Assembly (NCBI RefSeq): GCF_028291725.1
Contig: NZ_JAQGNT010000055.1
Span: forward strand, 1 to 63,506
Length of the DNA stretch: 63,506 nucleotides
Direction of reading: 5' to 3'
Origin: Hydrocarboniphaga sp.
Lineage (GTDB): Bacteria > Pseudomonadota > Gammaproteobacteria > Nevskiales > Nevskiaceae
Every line of letters starts with the position of its first letter. Positions within the stretch are counted from its first letter, which is position 1. The position numbers were made by a program, and so were the translations under genes. The notes beneath the pieces were generated by a model, which saw only the letters and a program-made list of their open reading frames with translations, was not told where the DNA came from and searched no databases. This document shows, piece by piece, positions 50,906-62,300 of this stretch.

Positions 50906-53677
50906 ATGGACAGCGCAAGCGAGGACTGCGGCTGCTGCGCCGGCACCGCGATCGACACGCCGGCGGCGAAGTTCAACGCGCCCGGCCTGCCGGCGGTTTC
51001 GTATCGCGTCGGCCGCTACTCCGAGTTCAAGACCACACTGCAGGCGCGGCTGTCGAGCACCGACTACCCGGCGCTCGCCGCGCTGACCACGCGCAGCAAC
51101 GACGACTGGACGATCGCGCTCGGCGACGCTTTCGCCTGCATGGCCGACGTGCTGACGTTCTATCAGGAGCGCATCGCCAACGAGTCCTGGCTGCGCACCG
51201 CCACCGAGCGCCGCTCGGTGCTCGAACTGGCGAGGCTGATCGGCTACCGGCTCGCGCCGGGCGTCGCCTCCAGCACCGCGCTGGCGTTCACGCTGGAAAG
51301 CGCGCCCGGCCAGCGCGCGCTGGCCGCGCAGCCGGTGACGATTCCGGCCGGCACGCGCGTGCAGAGCGTGCCCGACCCCGAGCAGAGCCCGCAGACTTTC
51401 GAGACCGTGGCCGCGATCACCGCGCGTGTCGAGTGGAATGCGATGGCGGTGCAGCGCTCCGCCGCGCAGTCGATCGGGCTCGGGCTCACCGAGCTGTTCA
51501 TCGCCGGCACCGGCAACTCGATCCAGCCGGGCGACGCGATTCTGATCGTCGGCCGCGAGCGGCTCGACGACATCGGTAGCGAGCGCTGGGATCTGCGCTG
51601 GATCGATGCGGTGGCGATCGACACCGCGCGCGGCATTACGCGCCTGGCCTGGTCGAAAGGGCTGGGGAAATCCTGGAGCGAGCCGTCGGCGCAAGGCGTG
51701 TCGGTGCATGTGTTCCGGCAGCGTGCGGCACTGTTCGGCAGCACGGCCCCGGCACCGGCGCTGCTCAGCAATGTTCCGGCCGGCCAGGTCGATCAGAACG
51801 GCGACTGGGACAATGTCAGCGTCGATCCCAAAAACCAGCAGATCGATCTCGACGCGAGCTATCCAAGAATCGTGACCGGCAGCTGGGTCGCGCTGGCCGG
51901 CGGCAGCGGCGCCACCGCGCCGGCCGGCTATGTCGAGCTGTATCGGGTCAACAGCGCCGTCCAGACTTCACGCGCCGCTTATGCGATGAGCGGCAGGTTC
52001 ACGCGGATCGTCGTCGACAGCGATGAGCATCTGGCCCAGTTCGGCTTTCGCGAAACCGTCGTGCTCGCCCAGAACGAGGCGCTGAGGCTGGCATCGCGGC
52101 CGCTGCTGTATCCGGTCTACGGCAGCTGCCTGGCGCTCGCGGAACGCGAGCCGGAGTTGCAGCCCGGCCAGCTGATCGCGCTCAGCGGCAAGCGCCAGCG
52201 CATCGCGATACCGGCCGATACCACCGGCATCACTTTTCCAGGCGACGCCAGCCGCAGCGCGCGTGCCGGTGACTCGTTCGTGATGCTCGCGGCGCCGGAA
52301 GTGCAGATCGCCGCGGACCAGTGGCAGGCGCTCGATCCCGATGCGCTCGATGCCGCGCCGGCACCTGGCGGCAGCTGGCGCTGGACGCTCGCCGATCACG
52401 ACGGTGCCAACGTGACGATCGTCGCGCCGGCCGGCAGCCTGCTGCTGCAGGCGGCGCTGGACGACGATGACACGGTGTCGGAATCCGCCGCTATCGCCAA
52501 CGGCGCCGATGGCGTCGTCAGCGATCGCGAGACCACGACGCTGACGTTGTCGGCACCGCTGACGAACTGCTACGAGCGCGCCAGCGTAGCGGTCAACGCC
52601 AATGTTGCGCCGGCGACGCATGGCGAAACCGTGTCCGAGATCGGCGGCAGCGGCGACGCCGCACAGGCCAGCCAGAGCTTCACGCTCAAGCAGCCGCCGC
52701 TGACCTACGTCGCCAGCGGCAGCGATCCCAGCGGCGCGGTGTCCACGCTGCAGGTGCGCGTCAACAATCTGCTGTGGAGCGAGCGCGCGACGCTGTACGG
52801 CAGCGGCGCCAAGGACCGCGTCTACGCGCTGCGCCAGGACGACGCCGGCAAGACCACGCTCGACTTCGGCGACGGCAGCGAGGGCGCGCGCCTGCCGAGC
52901 GCGCAGAACAATCTGCGCTTCAGTTATCGCAAGGGCCTCGGCGCGGCCGGCAATTTGCGCAGCGGCCAGATCAGCACGCTGCTGACGCGGCCGCTGGGCG
53001 TGAAGGCGGCGACCAATCCGGCGCCGGCCAGCGGCGGCCAGGACGCGGAGACACGGGACCGCGCGCGCCGCAACGCGCCGCTGCGCGTGCTGACGCTGGA
53101 CCGCGCCGTTTCCGCACAGGATTACGCCGATTTTGCGCGCGCCTTCGCCGGCATCGCCAAGGCGCACGCGCTGTGGATCGACAACGGCCGCGCACGCGGC
53201 GTCTACGTCACCGTCGCCGGCACCGATGGCAGCACGCTCGCCGACAACGGCGCGACGCACAACAGCCTGGTCGCCGCGCTGCGCCGCTACGGCGACCCGC
53301 TGCTGCCGCTGTGCGTGCAGAGCTACGGCCGGGCGAGCTTCGCGCTGCAGGCGACCGTCAAGATCGCCGACGCCGCCGATCCCGATCTGACGCTGGCCGC
53401 GGTCGCAACGGCTTTGCGCGCCGCCTACGCTTTCGATGCGCGCGACTTCGGCCAGCCGGTGACGATCGACGAAGCCTATGCGGTGATCCAGAACGTCAGC
53501 GGCGTGGTCGCGGCGGATATCCGGCAGATCTATCGCAGCGACGCTGGTTCGATCGATCCACAGCCGCGGCCCCGATTGATCGCGGCGCTGCCGGCGGTGC
53601 ACAGCGACGGCAGCGTCAACGCGGCCGAACTGCTGACGCTCGATGTCGCGGCGCTGTCGCTGGGGATCATGGCATGA
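50906..53677 (+). CDS. Baseplate assembly protein J-like, second copy
   Basis: Protein of 923 residues, related to but longer than the preceding gene. An N-terminal DDWTIALGDAFACMADVLTF then YQERIANESWLRTATERRSV, and a C-terminal gpJ core (RDRARRNAPLRVLTLDRAVS, then AQDYADFARAFAGIAKAHAL) are present. Residues about 410-560 are an inserted beta-rich region. The start ATG 50906 is preceded by GGGGG; ATG 50891 is an alternative five codons earlier, inside the upstream gene. Overlaps the tail protein I gene by ATGA. Confidence 0.88.
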   Translation: MDSASEDCGCCAGTAIDTPAAKFNAPGLPAVSYRVGRYSEFKTTLQARLSSTDYPALAALTTRSNDDWTIALGDAFACMADVLTFYQERIANESWLRTATERRSVLELARLIGYRLAPGVASSTALAFTLESAPGQRALAAQPVTIPAGTRVQSVPDPEQSPQTFETVAAITARVEWNAMAVQRSAAQSIGLGLTELFIAGTGNSIQPGDAILIVGRERLDDIGSERWDLRWIDAVAIDTARGITRLAWSKGLGKSWSEPSAQGVSVHVFRQRAALFGSTAPAPALLSNVPAGQVDQNGDWDNVSVDPKNQQIDLDASYPRIVTGSWVALAGGSGATAPAGYVELYRVNSAVQTSRAAYAMSGRFTRIVVDSDEHLAQFGFRETVVLAQNEALRLASRPLLYPVYGSCLALAEREPELQPGQLIALSGKRQRIAIPADTTGITFPGDASRSARAGDSFVMLAAPEVQIAADQWQALDPDALDAAPAPGGSWRWTLADHDGANVTIVAPAGSLLLQAALDDDDTVSESAAIANGADGVVSDRETTTLTLSAPLTNCYERASVAVNANVAPATHGETVSEIGGSGDAAQASQSFTLKQPPLTYVASGSDPSGAVSTLQVRVNNLLWSERATLYGSGAKDRVYALRQDDAGKTTLDFGDGSEGARLPSAQNNLRFSYRKGLGAAGNLRSGQISTLLTRPLGVKAATNPAPASGGQDAETRDRARRNAPLRVLTLDRAVSAQDYADFARAFAGIAKAHALWIDNGRARGVYVTVAGTDGSTLADNGATHNSLVAALRRYGDPLLPLCVQSYGRASFALQATVKIADAADPDLTLAAVATALRAAYAFDARDFGQPVTIDEAYAVIQNVSGVVAADIRQIYRSDAGSIDPQPRPRLIAALPAVHSDGSVNAAELLTLDVAALSLGIMA

Positions 53678-55854
53678 GCATCGACGCGCAAAGCCTGTTC
53701 AAGCTGTTGCCGGCGATTCTGCGCATCCGCGATCAGGCGCAGGCCGTGGTCACGCCCGGCTGGCTGCTCGCGGACGATCGCGACGCCTACGTCGAACTGC
53801 GGACGCTGATCGACGCCGGCATTCCGCTGACGCCGCTGCAACAGCAGCAGGCCGATCGTCTGCAGAATGCCGCGCTGGCCGGCCCTCTGGCTTCGCTGCT
53901 GGCAGTGTTCGCCGAACAGCTCGGCGTGTTGCAGGAGGATCTCGCCCAGCTCTACGACGACCAGTTCATCGAGACCTGCGCGGACTGGGCCGCGCCCTAC
54001 ATCGGCGACCTGATCGGCTACCGCATGCTGCACGGGGTGACGCCGAAGATCGCCAGCCCGCGTGCCGAAGTCGCGCACACCATCGCCTACCGCCGCCGCA
54101 AGGGCACCGTGATCGTGCTGGAGCAGCTGGCGCGCGACGTCACCGGCTGGAACGCGACCGCGGTGGAGTTCTTCCAGAAGCTGGTGATGACGCAGTACAT
54201 GAACCACCGGCGGCCGCAGTGCCTGGCCGCGCCGGATCTGCGCCAGTGGCAGCCGCTGGAACGGCTCGGCACCGCGTTCGACAGCGTCATGCACACGGTC
54301 GACGTGCGCCGCATCGGCAGCCGGCGCGGCCGCTACAACATTCCCAATGTCGGCCTGTTTCTGTGGCGCCTCGACGCCTGGCCGCTGACGGCGTCGCCGG
54401 CGGTCGCGGTCGACGAGCGCCGCTGGCGCTTCCATCCGCTGGGCATCGACCAGCCGCTGTACACGCATCCGCAGACGCTGGCCGATTTCGCGCAGTTGTC
54501 GACGCCGCTCAACGTGCCGCTGCCGATCAGCCGGCGCGTGCTGGCCGCATCGCTGGCCGACTATTACTCCAGCGCCGACGCCGAGCCGAAAAGCCTGTGT
54601 CTGTACGAGAATTCCGGCGGCAGCTTCCAGGCGGTCGATCCGGCCAAAGTGCGTGTCTGCAATCTTGACGATCTCGGCGGCAGCTGGGCGCATCTGCCGA
54701 GCGACGATCACTACGTCGTCGACCCGCTGCTCGGCCGCATCGCGCTGCCGCCGGGCTTGCCGGCCGGCACACAGCTGCGCGTCGACTTTCACTACGGCTT
54801 CAGCGGTGCGCTCGGCGGCGGCGAATACGAGCGCGTGGCCGCTGATGCGCAGCCGCCGCCGCACTTGGCGAGGGTGCCGCAGGATTACGCGACGATCCAG
54901 GCCGCGTTGAACGCGCTCGGCGCCGATGGCGGCGTGGTCGAGATCGGCGACAGCGGCCGTTACGCAGAGACTCTGGCGATCAACGCGCCGGCGCAGAAAC
55001 AGGTCGAACTGCGCGCCGCCAACGGCTGCCGGCCGACGCTGGTACTCAGCGGCGAGCTGGCCTTGAGCGGCGGCGATGACGCCGGGATTCGGCTCGACGG
55101 CCTGCTGATCACCGGCGCGCCTCTACATGTCGCCGACACCGCCGGCAACCGGCTCGCGCGGCTGGTTCTGGCACATTGCACGCTGGTGCCGGGCCTCGCG
55201 TTGAACGCCGACAGTTCGCCGCAGCAACCCGGCGCGGTGAGCCTGATCGTCGAGATCGACAGCCTCGCGCTGACGCTGGAGCGGACCATCAGCGGCGCGC
55301 TGCGCGTCGCTGCGCAAGCCACCGTGGCGGCGACCGACAGCATCATCGACGCCACTGCGGCGAGCAGCATCGCCTACGCCGCAGTCGACGGCAGCGGCGC
55401 TGGCGGCGCGCTGCAGCTCAAGGGCTGCACCGTGGTCGGCAAGCTCAATGCACTGAAGCTGCCGCTGGTGTCGAACTCGATCCTGCTCGCAAGCCTTGCC
55501 GCGGCGGACACCTGGGGCGCGCCGGTGATTGCACAGCGGCGTCAGGAAGGCTGCGTGCGCTTCAGCTATCTGCCGGACACCGCGCGCGTGCCGCGCCGCT
55601 ATCGCTGCCTGCCGGAATCGGCGGCATCGCCGGAGCTGGCGGTGCCGCGCTTCACCTCGCTGCGCTATGGCTTCGCGGCTTATGCGCAGCTCGCGGTCTC
55701 GTCCGGCGCGCAGTTGCTGAGCGGCGCCGACAACGAGGGCCAGCCGGGCGCATTCAACTTCCTATTCCAGCCGCAGCGCGAAACCAATCTGCGCATGCGG
55801 CTCGACGAGTATCTGCGCGTCGGCCTTCAAGCCGGAATTCTCTATGAAAGCTGA
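53674..55854 (+). CDS. Tail protein I-like baseplate protein with C-terminal beta-helix
   Basis: Protein of 726 residues. The first 250 resemble the P2 gpI/CIS tail protein (IETCADWAAPYIGDLIGYRM, RRRKGTVIVLEQLARDVTGW). From about residue 400 the sequence changes to a right-handed beta-helix pattern: VPQDYATIQAALNALGADGG, then repeated short strands with GxxIxxxxxxG spacing to about 600. A normal gpI is about 180-250 residues, so the extension is an addition that may sit at the particle tip and touch targets. Confidence 0.85.
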   Translation: MSIDAQSLFKLLPAILRIRDQAQAVVTPGWLLADDRDAYVELRTLIDAGIPLTPLQQQQADRLQNAALAGPLASLLAVFAEQLGVLQEDLAQLYDDQFIETCADWAAPYIGDLIGYRMLHGVTPKIASPRAEVAHTIAYRRRKGTVIVLEQLARDVTGWNATAVEFFQKLVMTQYMNHRRPQCLAAPDLRQWQPLERLGTAFDSVMHTVDVRRIGSRRGRYNIPNVGLFLWRLDAWPLTASPAVAVDERRWRFHPLGIDQPLYTHPQTLADFAQLSTPLNVPLPISRRVLAASLADYYSSADAEPKSLCLYENSGGSFQAVDPAKVRVCNLDDLGGSWAHLPSDDHYVVDPLLGRIALPPGLPAGTQLRVDFHYGFSGALGGGEYERVAADAQPPPHLARVPQDYATIQAALNALGADGGVVEIGDSGRYAETLAINAPAQKQVELRAANGCRPTLVLSGELALSGGDDAGIRLDGLLITGAPLHVADTAGNRLARLVLAHCTLVPGLALNADSSPQQPGAVSLIVEIDSLALTLERTISGALRVAAQATVAATDSIIDATAASSIAYAAVDGSGAGGALQLKGCTVVGKLNALKLPLVSNSILLASLAAADTWGAPVIAQRRQEGCVRFSYLPDTARVPRRYRCLPESAASPELAVPRFTSLRYGFAAYAQLAVSSGAQLLSGADNEGQPGAFNFLFQPQRETNLRMRLDEYLRVGLQAGILYES

Positions 55855-55866
55855 GAGGAGCACGAC

Positions 55867-58800
55867 ATGAGCGGTGACTACAGCCGGTACGTCTACGAGC
55901 CCGCGCGCGACTATGGCGGCGTGCTGCTGCAACAGGGGCGGCCGCTGACCGACTGGGACTGGAACGATCTGGTCGCACAGATCAACCGCCGCGACCAGGC
56001 GACGCGCTACGACACCTTTGGCGGCGCGGCCGTCGTGCCGCTGACGACGCCGGACGGCTTCAAGCTCGCCGTCAACGGCGCGCAATTGACCATCGGCCGC
56101 GGCCGTATCTATGTCGACGGCCTGCTCGCGGAGAATCACGGTCTGCCGGCGTCGGCCTGGGACGCGGCGCTGGCCGAGCTGTATGGTACTCAGCCGATTC
56201 CGTACGACCAGCAGCCCTATCTGCCGAATCCGCTGGCTCTGCCCACGTCGGGCGGGCCGCACCTGGTCTACGTCGATGTCTGGCAGCGCGAGCTGACGCA
56301 GTTCGAGGCGCCGGATCTGGTCGACAAGGCGCTGGGCGTGGATACCACGACGCGCCTGCAGACCGTGTGGCAGGTCAAGGTGCTCGCCAACGAGCGCAAT
56401 GTGAGCCTCGCCTGCGACACCGATGCGGATGACATTCCGGGCTGGTCGGCTTTGACTGCGCCCTCAGTCGGCCGGCTGAGCACCGCCACCGCGACTTACG
56501 GCAGCGACAATCCCTGCCTGATTCCGCCCACCGGTGGCTACACCGGCCTGGAGAACCAGCTGTACCGCGTCGAGATTCACGACGGCGGCGAGCCGGGCAA
56601 GGCGACGTTCAAATGGTCGCGCGACAACGCCTCGGTGGAGACGCGCGTCACGCGCTTCGTCGATGCCGGCACGCTGCTCGTCGAAAGCGTCGGCAAGGAC
56701 GGCGTGCTGCGCTTCAGCGACGGCGACTGGATCGAGATCGTCGACGACTGGCTTGAGCTCAACAATCTCCCCGGCGAGCTGCACCGCGTCGCCGTTGGCG
56801 GCGGCGTCGACGATGCGACGCGCACGATCACGCTGGAGAAGCCGGTCAGCGCCGGACTGTTCCCGGTCGACGCGCAGGGCAGGCCTGCCGCGGAGCGGCA
56901 TACGCGCATCCGGCGCTGGGATCAGAAAAGCCAGGTGCTGCGTACCGATACCGCGCAGCCCAGCCTGTATTTCGACCTGGGCAGTGCCGCCAGCAGCGGC
57001 GCGATTCCGGTGCCGGCCGACGGTACGGTCACGCTTGCGCTGGAAAGCGGCATCGTCGTCAGCTTCGATCTTTTCTCTGCCGGCGGCGCGTTCAAATCCG
57101 GCGACTGGTGGGTGTTTGCAGCGCGCAGCACCGACGCTTCCGTCGAGCTGCTCGACCATGCGCCGCCGCGCGGCATCCACCATCACTACGCGAAGCTCGG
57201 CCTGTATACGCCGGGCAGCCAGCCCACCGATTGCCGCCAGTTCTGGCCGCCGTCGTTCGGCCATGAGAACTGCGGCTGCACGATCTGCGTGAGCCCGCAG
57301 GCACACGCGCAGGGCGCGCCTTCGCTGCAGCAGGCGATCGACACGGTGGTCGCGCGTGGTGGCGGCACGGTATGCCTGGAGGCCGGTGACTACGCGCTGC
57401 GAGCGCCGCTGCGCATCGAGGGCGCTGCGACGCTGACGCTGCGTGGACAGGGCCTGGCCACCCGCCTACTGACCGAAGCAGCTGCGATCACGATCGGCAA
57501 AAGCGCCGATTTGACGCTGGAACGATTCAGTATCGTTTACCGGGCATCCGAGGCGGCCGGTTTCGCCTCGATCGTCGCAGACAGCGTGCAGGGTCTGCGC
57601 CTGCGGCAACTCGCGATCGGGCCCGCGGAAAAAGCGGCCGGCGTCGCGGTCGCACTGATCGGCCAGCTGGCACGCGTGCAGGTCAGTGACAATCTGATCA
57701 ATGCGGCATTCGGGCTTTATTCCAGCGTCAACGCCAGCAGCCCGGCCAGGAGCGGCAGCATCGCGATCGACGGCCTCCACGTCGACGGCAATGTGTTCCA
57801 GTGCGCTCGGGGCGCGATTGATCTGCTGCTCGACGCCAAGTCCGGCCCGCCGGTATGCATCCGCGGCAATCGCATTGCCAGCAGCGGGCATGGCATCGCC
57901 TTGACCGGCAATGGCCTCATCAACGCAAGCGCCGAGATCGCGGGCAATCGCATCGAGACCATCGGCAATGGCATCGCGGCGAACGTCTTCGGCCTGCGCG
58001 TGCTCGACAACGATATCCGCCATGTCGGCTCGGCAGCCGAGAGCACCGCTTGCGGCATCCTGATCCCGCAAACGGCGCAGAACGCAAAGCTGGCGGCCGG
58101 CGATTGTCATCTGATCGGCAACCGCATCGCCGGCTTCGGCGGCGCGGCGATCCGGGCGGCATCGGCGCTCGGCAAGGCGCAGGTCAAGCAGAACCAGATC
58201 GCGCATTGCGGCGCCGGTATCGAGGTGCTCGAAGGCGGTGTGGAATCCCTGTCGATCGAGAACAACCAGATCTCCGGCATCGAGGCCAACCCGCGCGATG
58301 CGAGCCAGGCGCAACTGGTCGGGATCGCGGTGTCCGCTGCGCAAGCGGTCGCGATCGCCGGCAACACGATCACCGGCGTCGGGCTGGCAGCGACTTCACC
58401 GAACCTGATGACGGTGGCGGTATTGGTGCAGGGCTGCGACGGCATCCGCATCAGCGGCAACGAGCTTTCCGGCATCGGCCCGGCGGCTGCATTTTCCGGA
58501 ATCGTGGTCGGCTTGCTGGCGAAGTCGCCACTGGGCGATGTCATCGTCGACAGCAACCGCCTGCGCCGCGATACCGGCGCGCATGATGCCGATGCCTCGG
58601 CGTGGTTCGGCGTCGTCATCGCCGGCTCGCAGGCGCGGACCGCGGCGGCAAGGTCCGGCAGCCGCGCCGTTGCGACGCCGCCGGAGGTTCTGCAAGGTTT
58701 CATGGTCGACGCGAAGCCGACGGCAAAAGCCAGGGCGACAGCGGCCGCAGTCGGCAACACCAGCTTGCGCGTGGACTTCCGTGGCAACCAGATCACGGCG

Positions 58801-59094
58801 CGCGGCGGCGCATTTGCAGTTGCGATCCTCGCTTACCCGCTCTGCGATTTCAGCAACAACCAGTGCCTGCGCAGCTCCGCGCTGGAGTCCACGCTGCCGG
58901 ACATCTACCTTGCTGCAGATACCCTGCTGGTCGCCGGCAATCGCGTCAGCGGCGTGGGCAAGAAGCCGTCGATGACGCTCTTTCCGCAGGAGGACCGCTA
59001 CACCGTGCTGGGCAACATCACCAGCAGCGAGATCCTGGTACGCAGCGCGCCGCTGGCGGCACCATGGGCGCCGCTGAACGTCCAGGCGCCCTAG
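55867..59094 (+). CDS. DUF6519 protein with right-handed beta-helix, candidate tip/receptor-binding protein
   Basis: Protein of 1075 residues, last gene of the operon. The N-terminal domain opens SGDYSRYVYEPARDYGGVLL then QQGRPLTDWDWNDL, the DUF6519 hallmark of CIS baseplate-associated proteins. A Cys cluster (CRQFWPPSFGHENCGCTIC, about 455-475) marks the boundary. Residues 490-1030 are parallel beta-helix repeats (for example IAGNRIETIGNGIAANVFG, VKQNQIAHCGAGIEVLEGG). Such helices often bind or cleave polysaccharide, so this is the best candidate for the recognition protein, as no tail-fibre gene is present. RBS GAGGAG, ATG 55867. Confidence 0.85.
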   Translation: MSGDYSRYVYEPARDYGGVLLQQGRPLTDWDWNDLVAQINRRDQATRYDTFGGAAVVPLTTPDGFKLAVNGAQLTIGRGRIYVDGLLAENHGLPASAWDAALAELYGTQPIPYDQQPYLPNPLALPTSGGPHLVYVDVWQRELTQFEAPDLVDKALGVDTTTRLQTVWQVKVLANERNVSLACDTDADDIPGWSALTAPSVGRLSTATATYGSDNPCLIPPTGGYTGLENQLYRVEIHDGGEPGKATFKWSRDNASVETRVTRFVDAGTLLVESVGKDGVLRFSDGDWIEIVDDWLELNNLPGELHRVAVGGGVDDATRTITLEKPVSAGLFPVDAQGRPAAERHTRIRRWDQKSQVLRTDTAQPSLYFDLGSAASSGAIPVPADGTVTLALESGIVVSFDLFSAGGAFKSGDWWVFAARSTDASVELLDHAPPRGIHHHYAKLGLYTPGSQPTDCRQFWPPSFGHENCGCTICVSPQAHAQGAPSLQQAIDTVVARGGGTVCLEAGDYALRAPLRIEGAATLTLRGQGLATRLLTEAAAITIGKSADLTLERFSIVYRASEAAGFASIVADSVQGLRLRQLAIGPAEKAAGVAVALIGQLARVQVSDNLINAAFGLYSSVNASSPARSGSIAIDGLHVDGNVFQCARGAIDLLLDAKSGPPVCIRGNRIASSGHGIALTGNGLINASAEIAGNRIETIGNGIAANVFGLRVLDNDIRHVGSAAESTACGILIPQTAQNAKLAAGDCHLIGNRIAGFGGAAIRAASALGKAQVKQNQIAHCGAGIEVLEGGVESLSIENNQISGIEANPRDASQAQLVGIAVSAAQAVAIAGNTITGVGLAATSPNLMTVAVLVQGCDGIRISGNELSGIGPAAAFSGIVVGLLAKSPLGDVIVDSNRLRRDTGAHDADASAWFGVVIAGSQARTAAARSGSRAVATPPEVLQGFMVDAKPTAKARATAAAVGNTSLRVDFRGNQITARGGAFAVAILAYPLCDFSNNQCLRSSALESTLPDIYLAADTLLVAGNRVSGVGKKPSMTLFPQEDRYTVLGNITSSEILVRSAPLAAPWAPLNVQAP

Positions 59095-59111
59095 CTGTAG
59101 GCGGATCCCAG

Positions 59112-59189
59112 GTAGGTTGGGGTGAGCATCGCGAACCCCAACAGTTGTCCGAGCCGATGTTGGGGTTCGCGATGCTCACCCCAACCTAC
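59112..59189. repeat. REP-like palindrome, GTAGGTTGGGG family, copy 5
   Basis: A 78-bp inverted repeat begins GTAGGTTGGGGTGAGCATCG and ends with its complement. It differs from other copies by CATCGCGAACC in both arms, a compensated change that keeps pairing. It is 18 bases past the stop of the last CIS gene and may terminate the operon. Confidence 0.88.
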
Positions 59190-59213
59190 GCCACTATAAG
59201 CGCGCGCTGTGTT

Positions 59214-59236
59214 TTCCCCTCTCCCGGGAGAGGGAA
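59214..59236. repeat. Short CCCTCTCCCGGGAGAGGG hairpin
   Basis: A near-perfect 23-base palindrome TTCCCCTCTCCCGGG followed by AGAGGGAA, a minimal form of the CCCTCTCCC repeat seen at 23777. It lies upstream of pyruvate carboxylase; promoter elements there are not obvious. Confidence 0.7.
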
Positions 59237-59359
59237 CGGCAGTGTGCCGCGTGATTCTTCCGGGGCTGCACCCCTCCTTCTGCCGCTACAATCCTGCGGA
59301 GCGGGCCGACACGGTTCGTTTTCTGCATCCCACTAGCCAATCAGAACAAGGGAACACCC

Positions 59360-62300
59360 GTGCCCAGCATCCGCAAGATTCTCGTCGCCAACCGCTCCGA
59401 AATCGCCATCCGCGTGATGCGCGCCGCGAACGAGATGGGCATCAAGACGGTGGCGATCTATGCCAACGAGGATCGCTTCTCGCTGCATCGCTTCAAGGCC
59501 GACGAAAGCTATCGCGTCGGTGAGGGCAAGAAGCCGATCGCCGCGTATCTGGATATCGCCGGCATCATCCGCATCGCCAAGATGGCCAAGGTCGACGCGA
59601 TCCATCCGGGCTATGGCTTCCTGTCCGAGAACCCGGACTTCGCCGAGGCCTGCGCCGCGGCCGGCATCCTGTTCATCGGCCCGTCGCCGCAGGTGATGCG
59701 CACGCTCGGCAACAAGGTCGCCGCGCGCAATGCGGCCACCGCCGCCGGCGTGCCGGTGATGCCGGCGACCACGCCGCTGCCGGCCGACATCGAGGCCTGC
59801 AAGCAGATGGCCAGCGCTGTCGGCTATCCGCTGATGCTGAAAGCCAGCTGGGGCGGCGGCGGGCGCGGCATGCGCGTGATCGAAACCGAAGCCGACCTGC
59901 CGGACAACATCGACATTGCGCGCCGTGAAGCCGCCGCAGCCTTCGGCAACGACGAGGTTTATCTCGAAAAACTGGTGCGGCGCGCGCGCCATGTCGAGGT
60001 GCAGATCATCGGCGACCGCCACGGCAAGCTGGTGCATCTGTTCGAGCGCGACTGCTCGGTGCAGCGCCGCAACCAGAAAGTGGTCGAGCGCGCGCCGGCG
60101 CCGTATCTGGACGAAGCCACGCGGCAATCGCTGTGCGAATACGCATTGAAGCTCGGCCGCGCGGTCAACTACACGCATGCCGGCACCGTCGAATTTTTGA
60201 TGGACGCCGACACCGGCAAGTTCTATTTCATCGAGGTCAATCCGCGCATCCAGGTCGAGCATACGGTCACCGAACAGGTCACCGGCATCGACATCGTCAA
60301 GGCGCAGATCCGCATCTGCCAGGGCGCGCATATCGGCAGCACCGCCGGCGTGCCGGAGCAGAGCGAGATCCGCCTCAACGGCCATGCGCTGCAATGCCGC
60401 GTGACCACCGAAGACCCGGAGAACAACTTCACGCCGGACTATGGCCGCCTCAGCGTGTACCGCAGCGCCGCCGGTTTCGGCCTGCGCCTCGACGGCGGCA
60501 CCGCCTACGCCGGCGCGATCATCACGCCGTATTACGACTCGCTGCTGGTCAAGGTCACCGCCTGGGCGCCGAGCGCGGACGAGGCGATCCACCGCATGGA
60601 CCGCGGGCTGCGCGAATTCCGCATCCGCGGCCTGTCGACGAATCTCCAGTTTCTGGAGAACGTGATCAACCATCCCGATTTCATCAATGGCGATGTGATC
60701 ACCAAGTTCATCGATAACACGCCCGAGCTGTTCAACTTCAAGAAGCGCCGCGACCGCGCCAGCAAATTGCTGCGTTTCCTCGGCGAAACCACGCTGCGCG
60801 GCAACCCGGAGATGAAGGGCCGCAAGATGCCGGAGGGCGAGTTCGCACAGCCGGTGATGCCGGACTGCGATCTGCTCGCGCCGGTTCCGCCCGGCTCACG
60901 CGACAAGTTCAAGGAGTTGGGCGCGGCCGGCTTCGCGCAATGGATGAAGGCGCAGCCGCAGGTGCTGCTCACCGACACGACGATGCGCGACGCGCACCAG
61001 AGCCTGTTCGCGACGCGCATGCGCACCACCGACATGGCGGTGATCGCGCCGTATTACGCGCGCATGGTTCCGGGCCTGTTGTCGATGGAATGCTGGGGCG
61101 GCGCGACGTTCGACGTCGCGCTGCGCTTTCTTAAAGAAGACCCCTGGGCGCGCCTGCACCAGCTGCGCATGGCGGCGCCGAACGTGCTGTTCCAGATGCT
61201 GCTGCGTGCGAGCAATGCGGTTGGCTATACCAATTACGCCGACAACGTCGTCAAGTTCTTCGTCCAACAGGCCGCTGCCAACGGCGTCGACCTGTTCCGC
61301 GTGTTCGACTCGCTGAACTGGGTCGAGAACATGCGCGTGGCGATGGACGCGGTGATCGAGAGCGGCGCTATCTGCGAAGGCGCGATCTGCTATACCGGCG
61401 ATCTGTTCGACGCCTCGCGGCCCAAGTACAACCTGGCCTACTACGTGAAAATGGCCAAGGAGCTGGAGCGTGCCGGCGCGCACGTGCTCGGCATCAAGGA
61501 CATGGCCGGCGTCTGCCGCCCGCGCGCCGCCAAAGAGCTGGTGCGCGTGCTCAAGCAGGAAGTCGGCCTGCCGATCCACTTTCACACGCACGACACCAGC
61601 GGCATCGCCGCGGCCAGCGTGCTGGCGGCGATCGAGGCCGGCGTCGACGCCGTTGATGGCGCGCTGGACTCGATGAGTGGCCTGACCTCGCAGCCGAACC
61701 TGTCGGCGATCGTCGCCGCGCTGCAGGGCACCGAGCGCGCACCGAACGTCGATCTGGAGGCGATGAAGTCGCTGTCGTTCTACTGGGAAGGCGCGCGCCG
61801 TTTCTATGCGCCGTTCGAGGCCGACATGCGCAGCGGCACTTCGGACGTCTATCGCCACGAAATGCCGGGCGGGCAGTACACCAATCTTCGTGAACAAGCT
61901 CGCGCTATGGGCCTGGATCACCGCTGGCCCGAAGTCAGCCAGGCTTACGCCGACGTCAATCAACTGTTCGGCGACATCGTCAAAGTCACACCCACATCGA
62001 AAGTCGTCGGCGACATGGCGCTGTACATGGTCGCAAACGATCTGACGCCCGGCGAAGTCGCCGATCCGGCGCGCGACATCGCGTTCCCGGAATCGGTGAT
62101 CTCGCTGTTCAAGGGCGAGATCGGTTATCCGCCCGATGGCTTCCCGGCGGAGCTGCAGAAAAAGATCATCCGCGACGAACCCGCGCTGGTCGGCCGCCCC
62201 GGCCTCAACCTGCCACCGGTCGATCTCGAAGCGGCGCGAGCCGAAGCCGAGAAAGCCGTCGGCCACAAGATCAGCGACGTCGATCTGGCCTCGTACCTGA

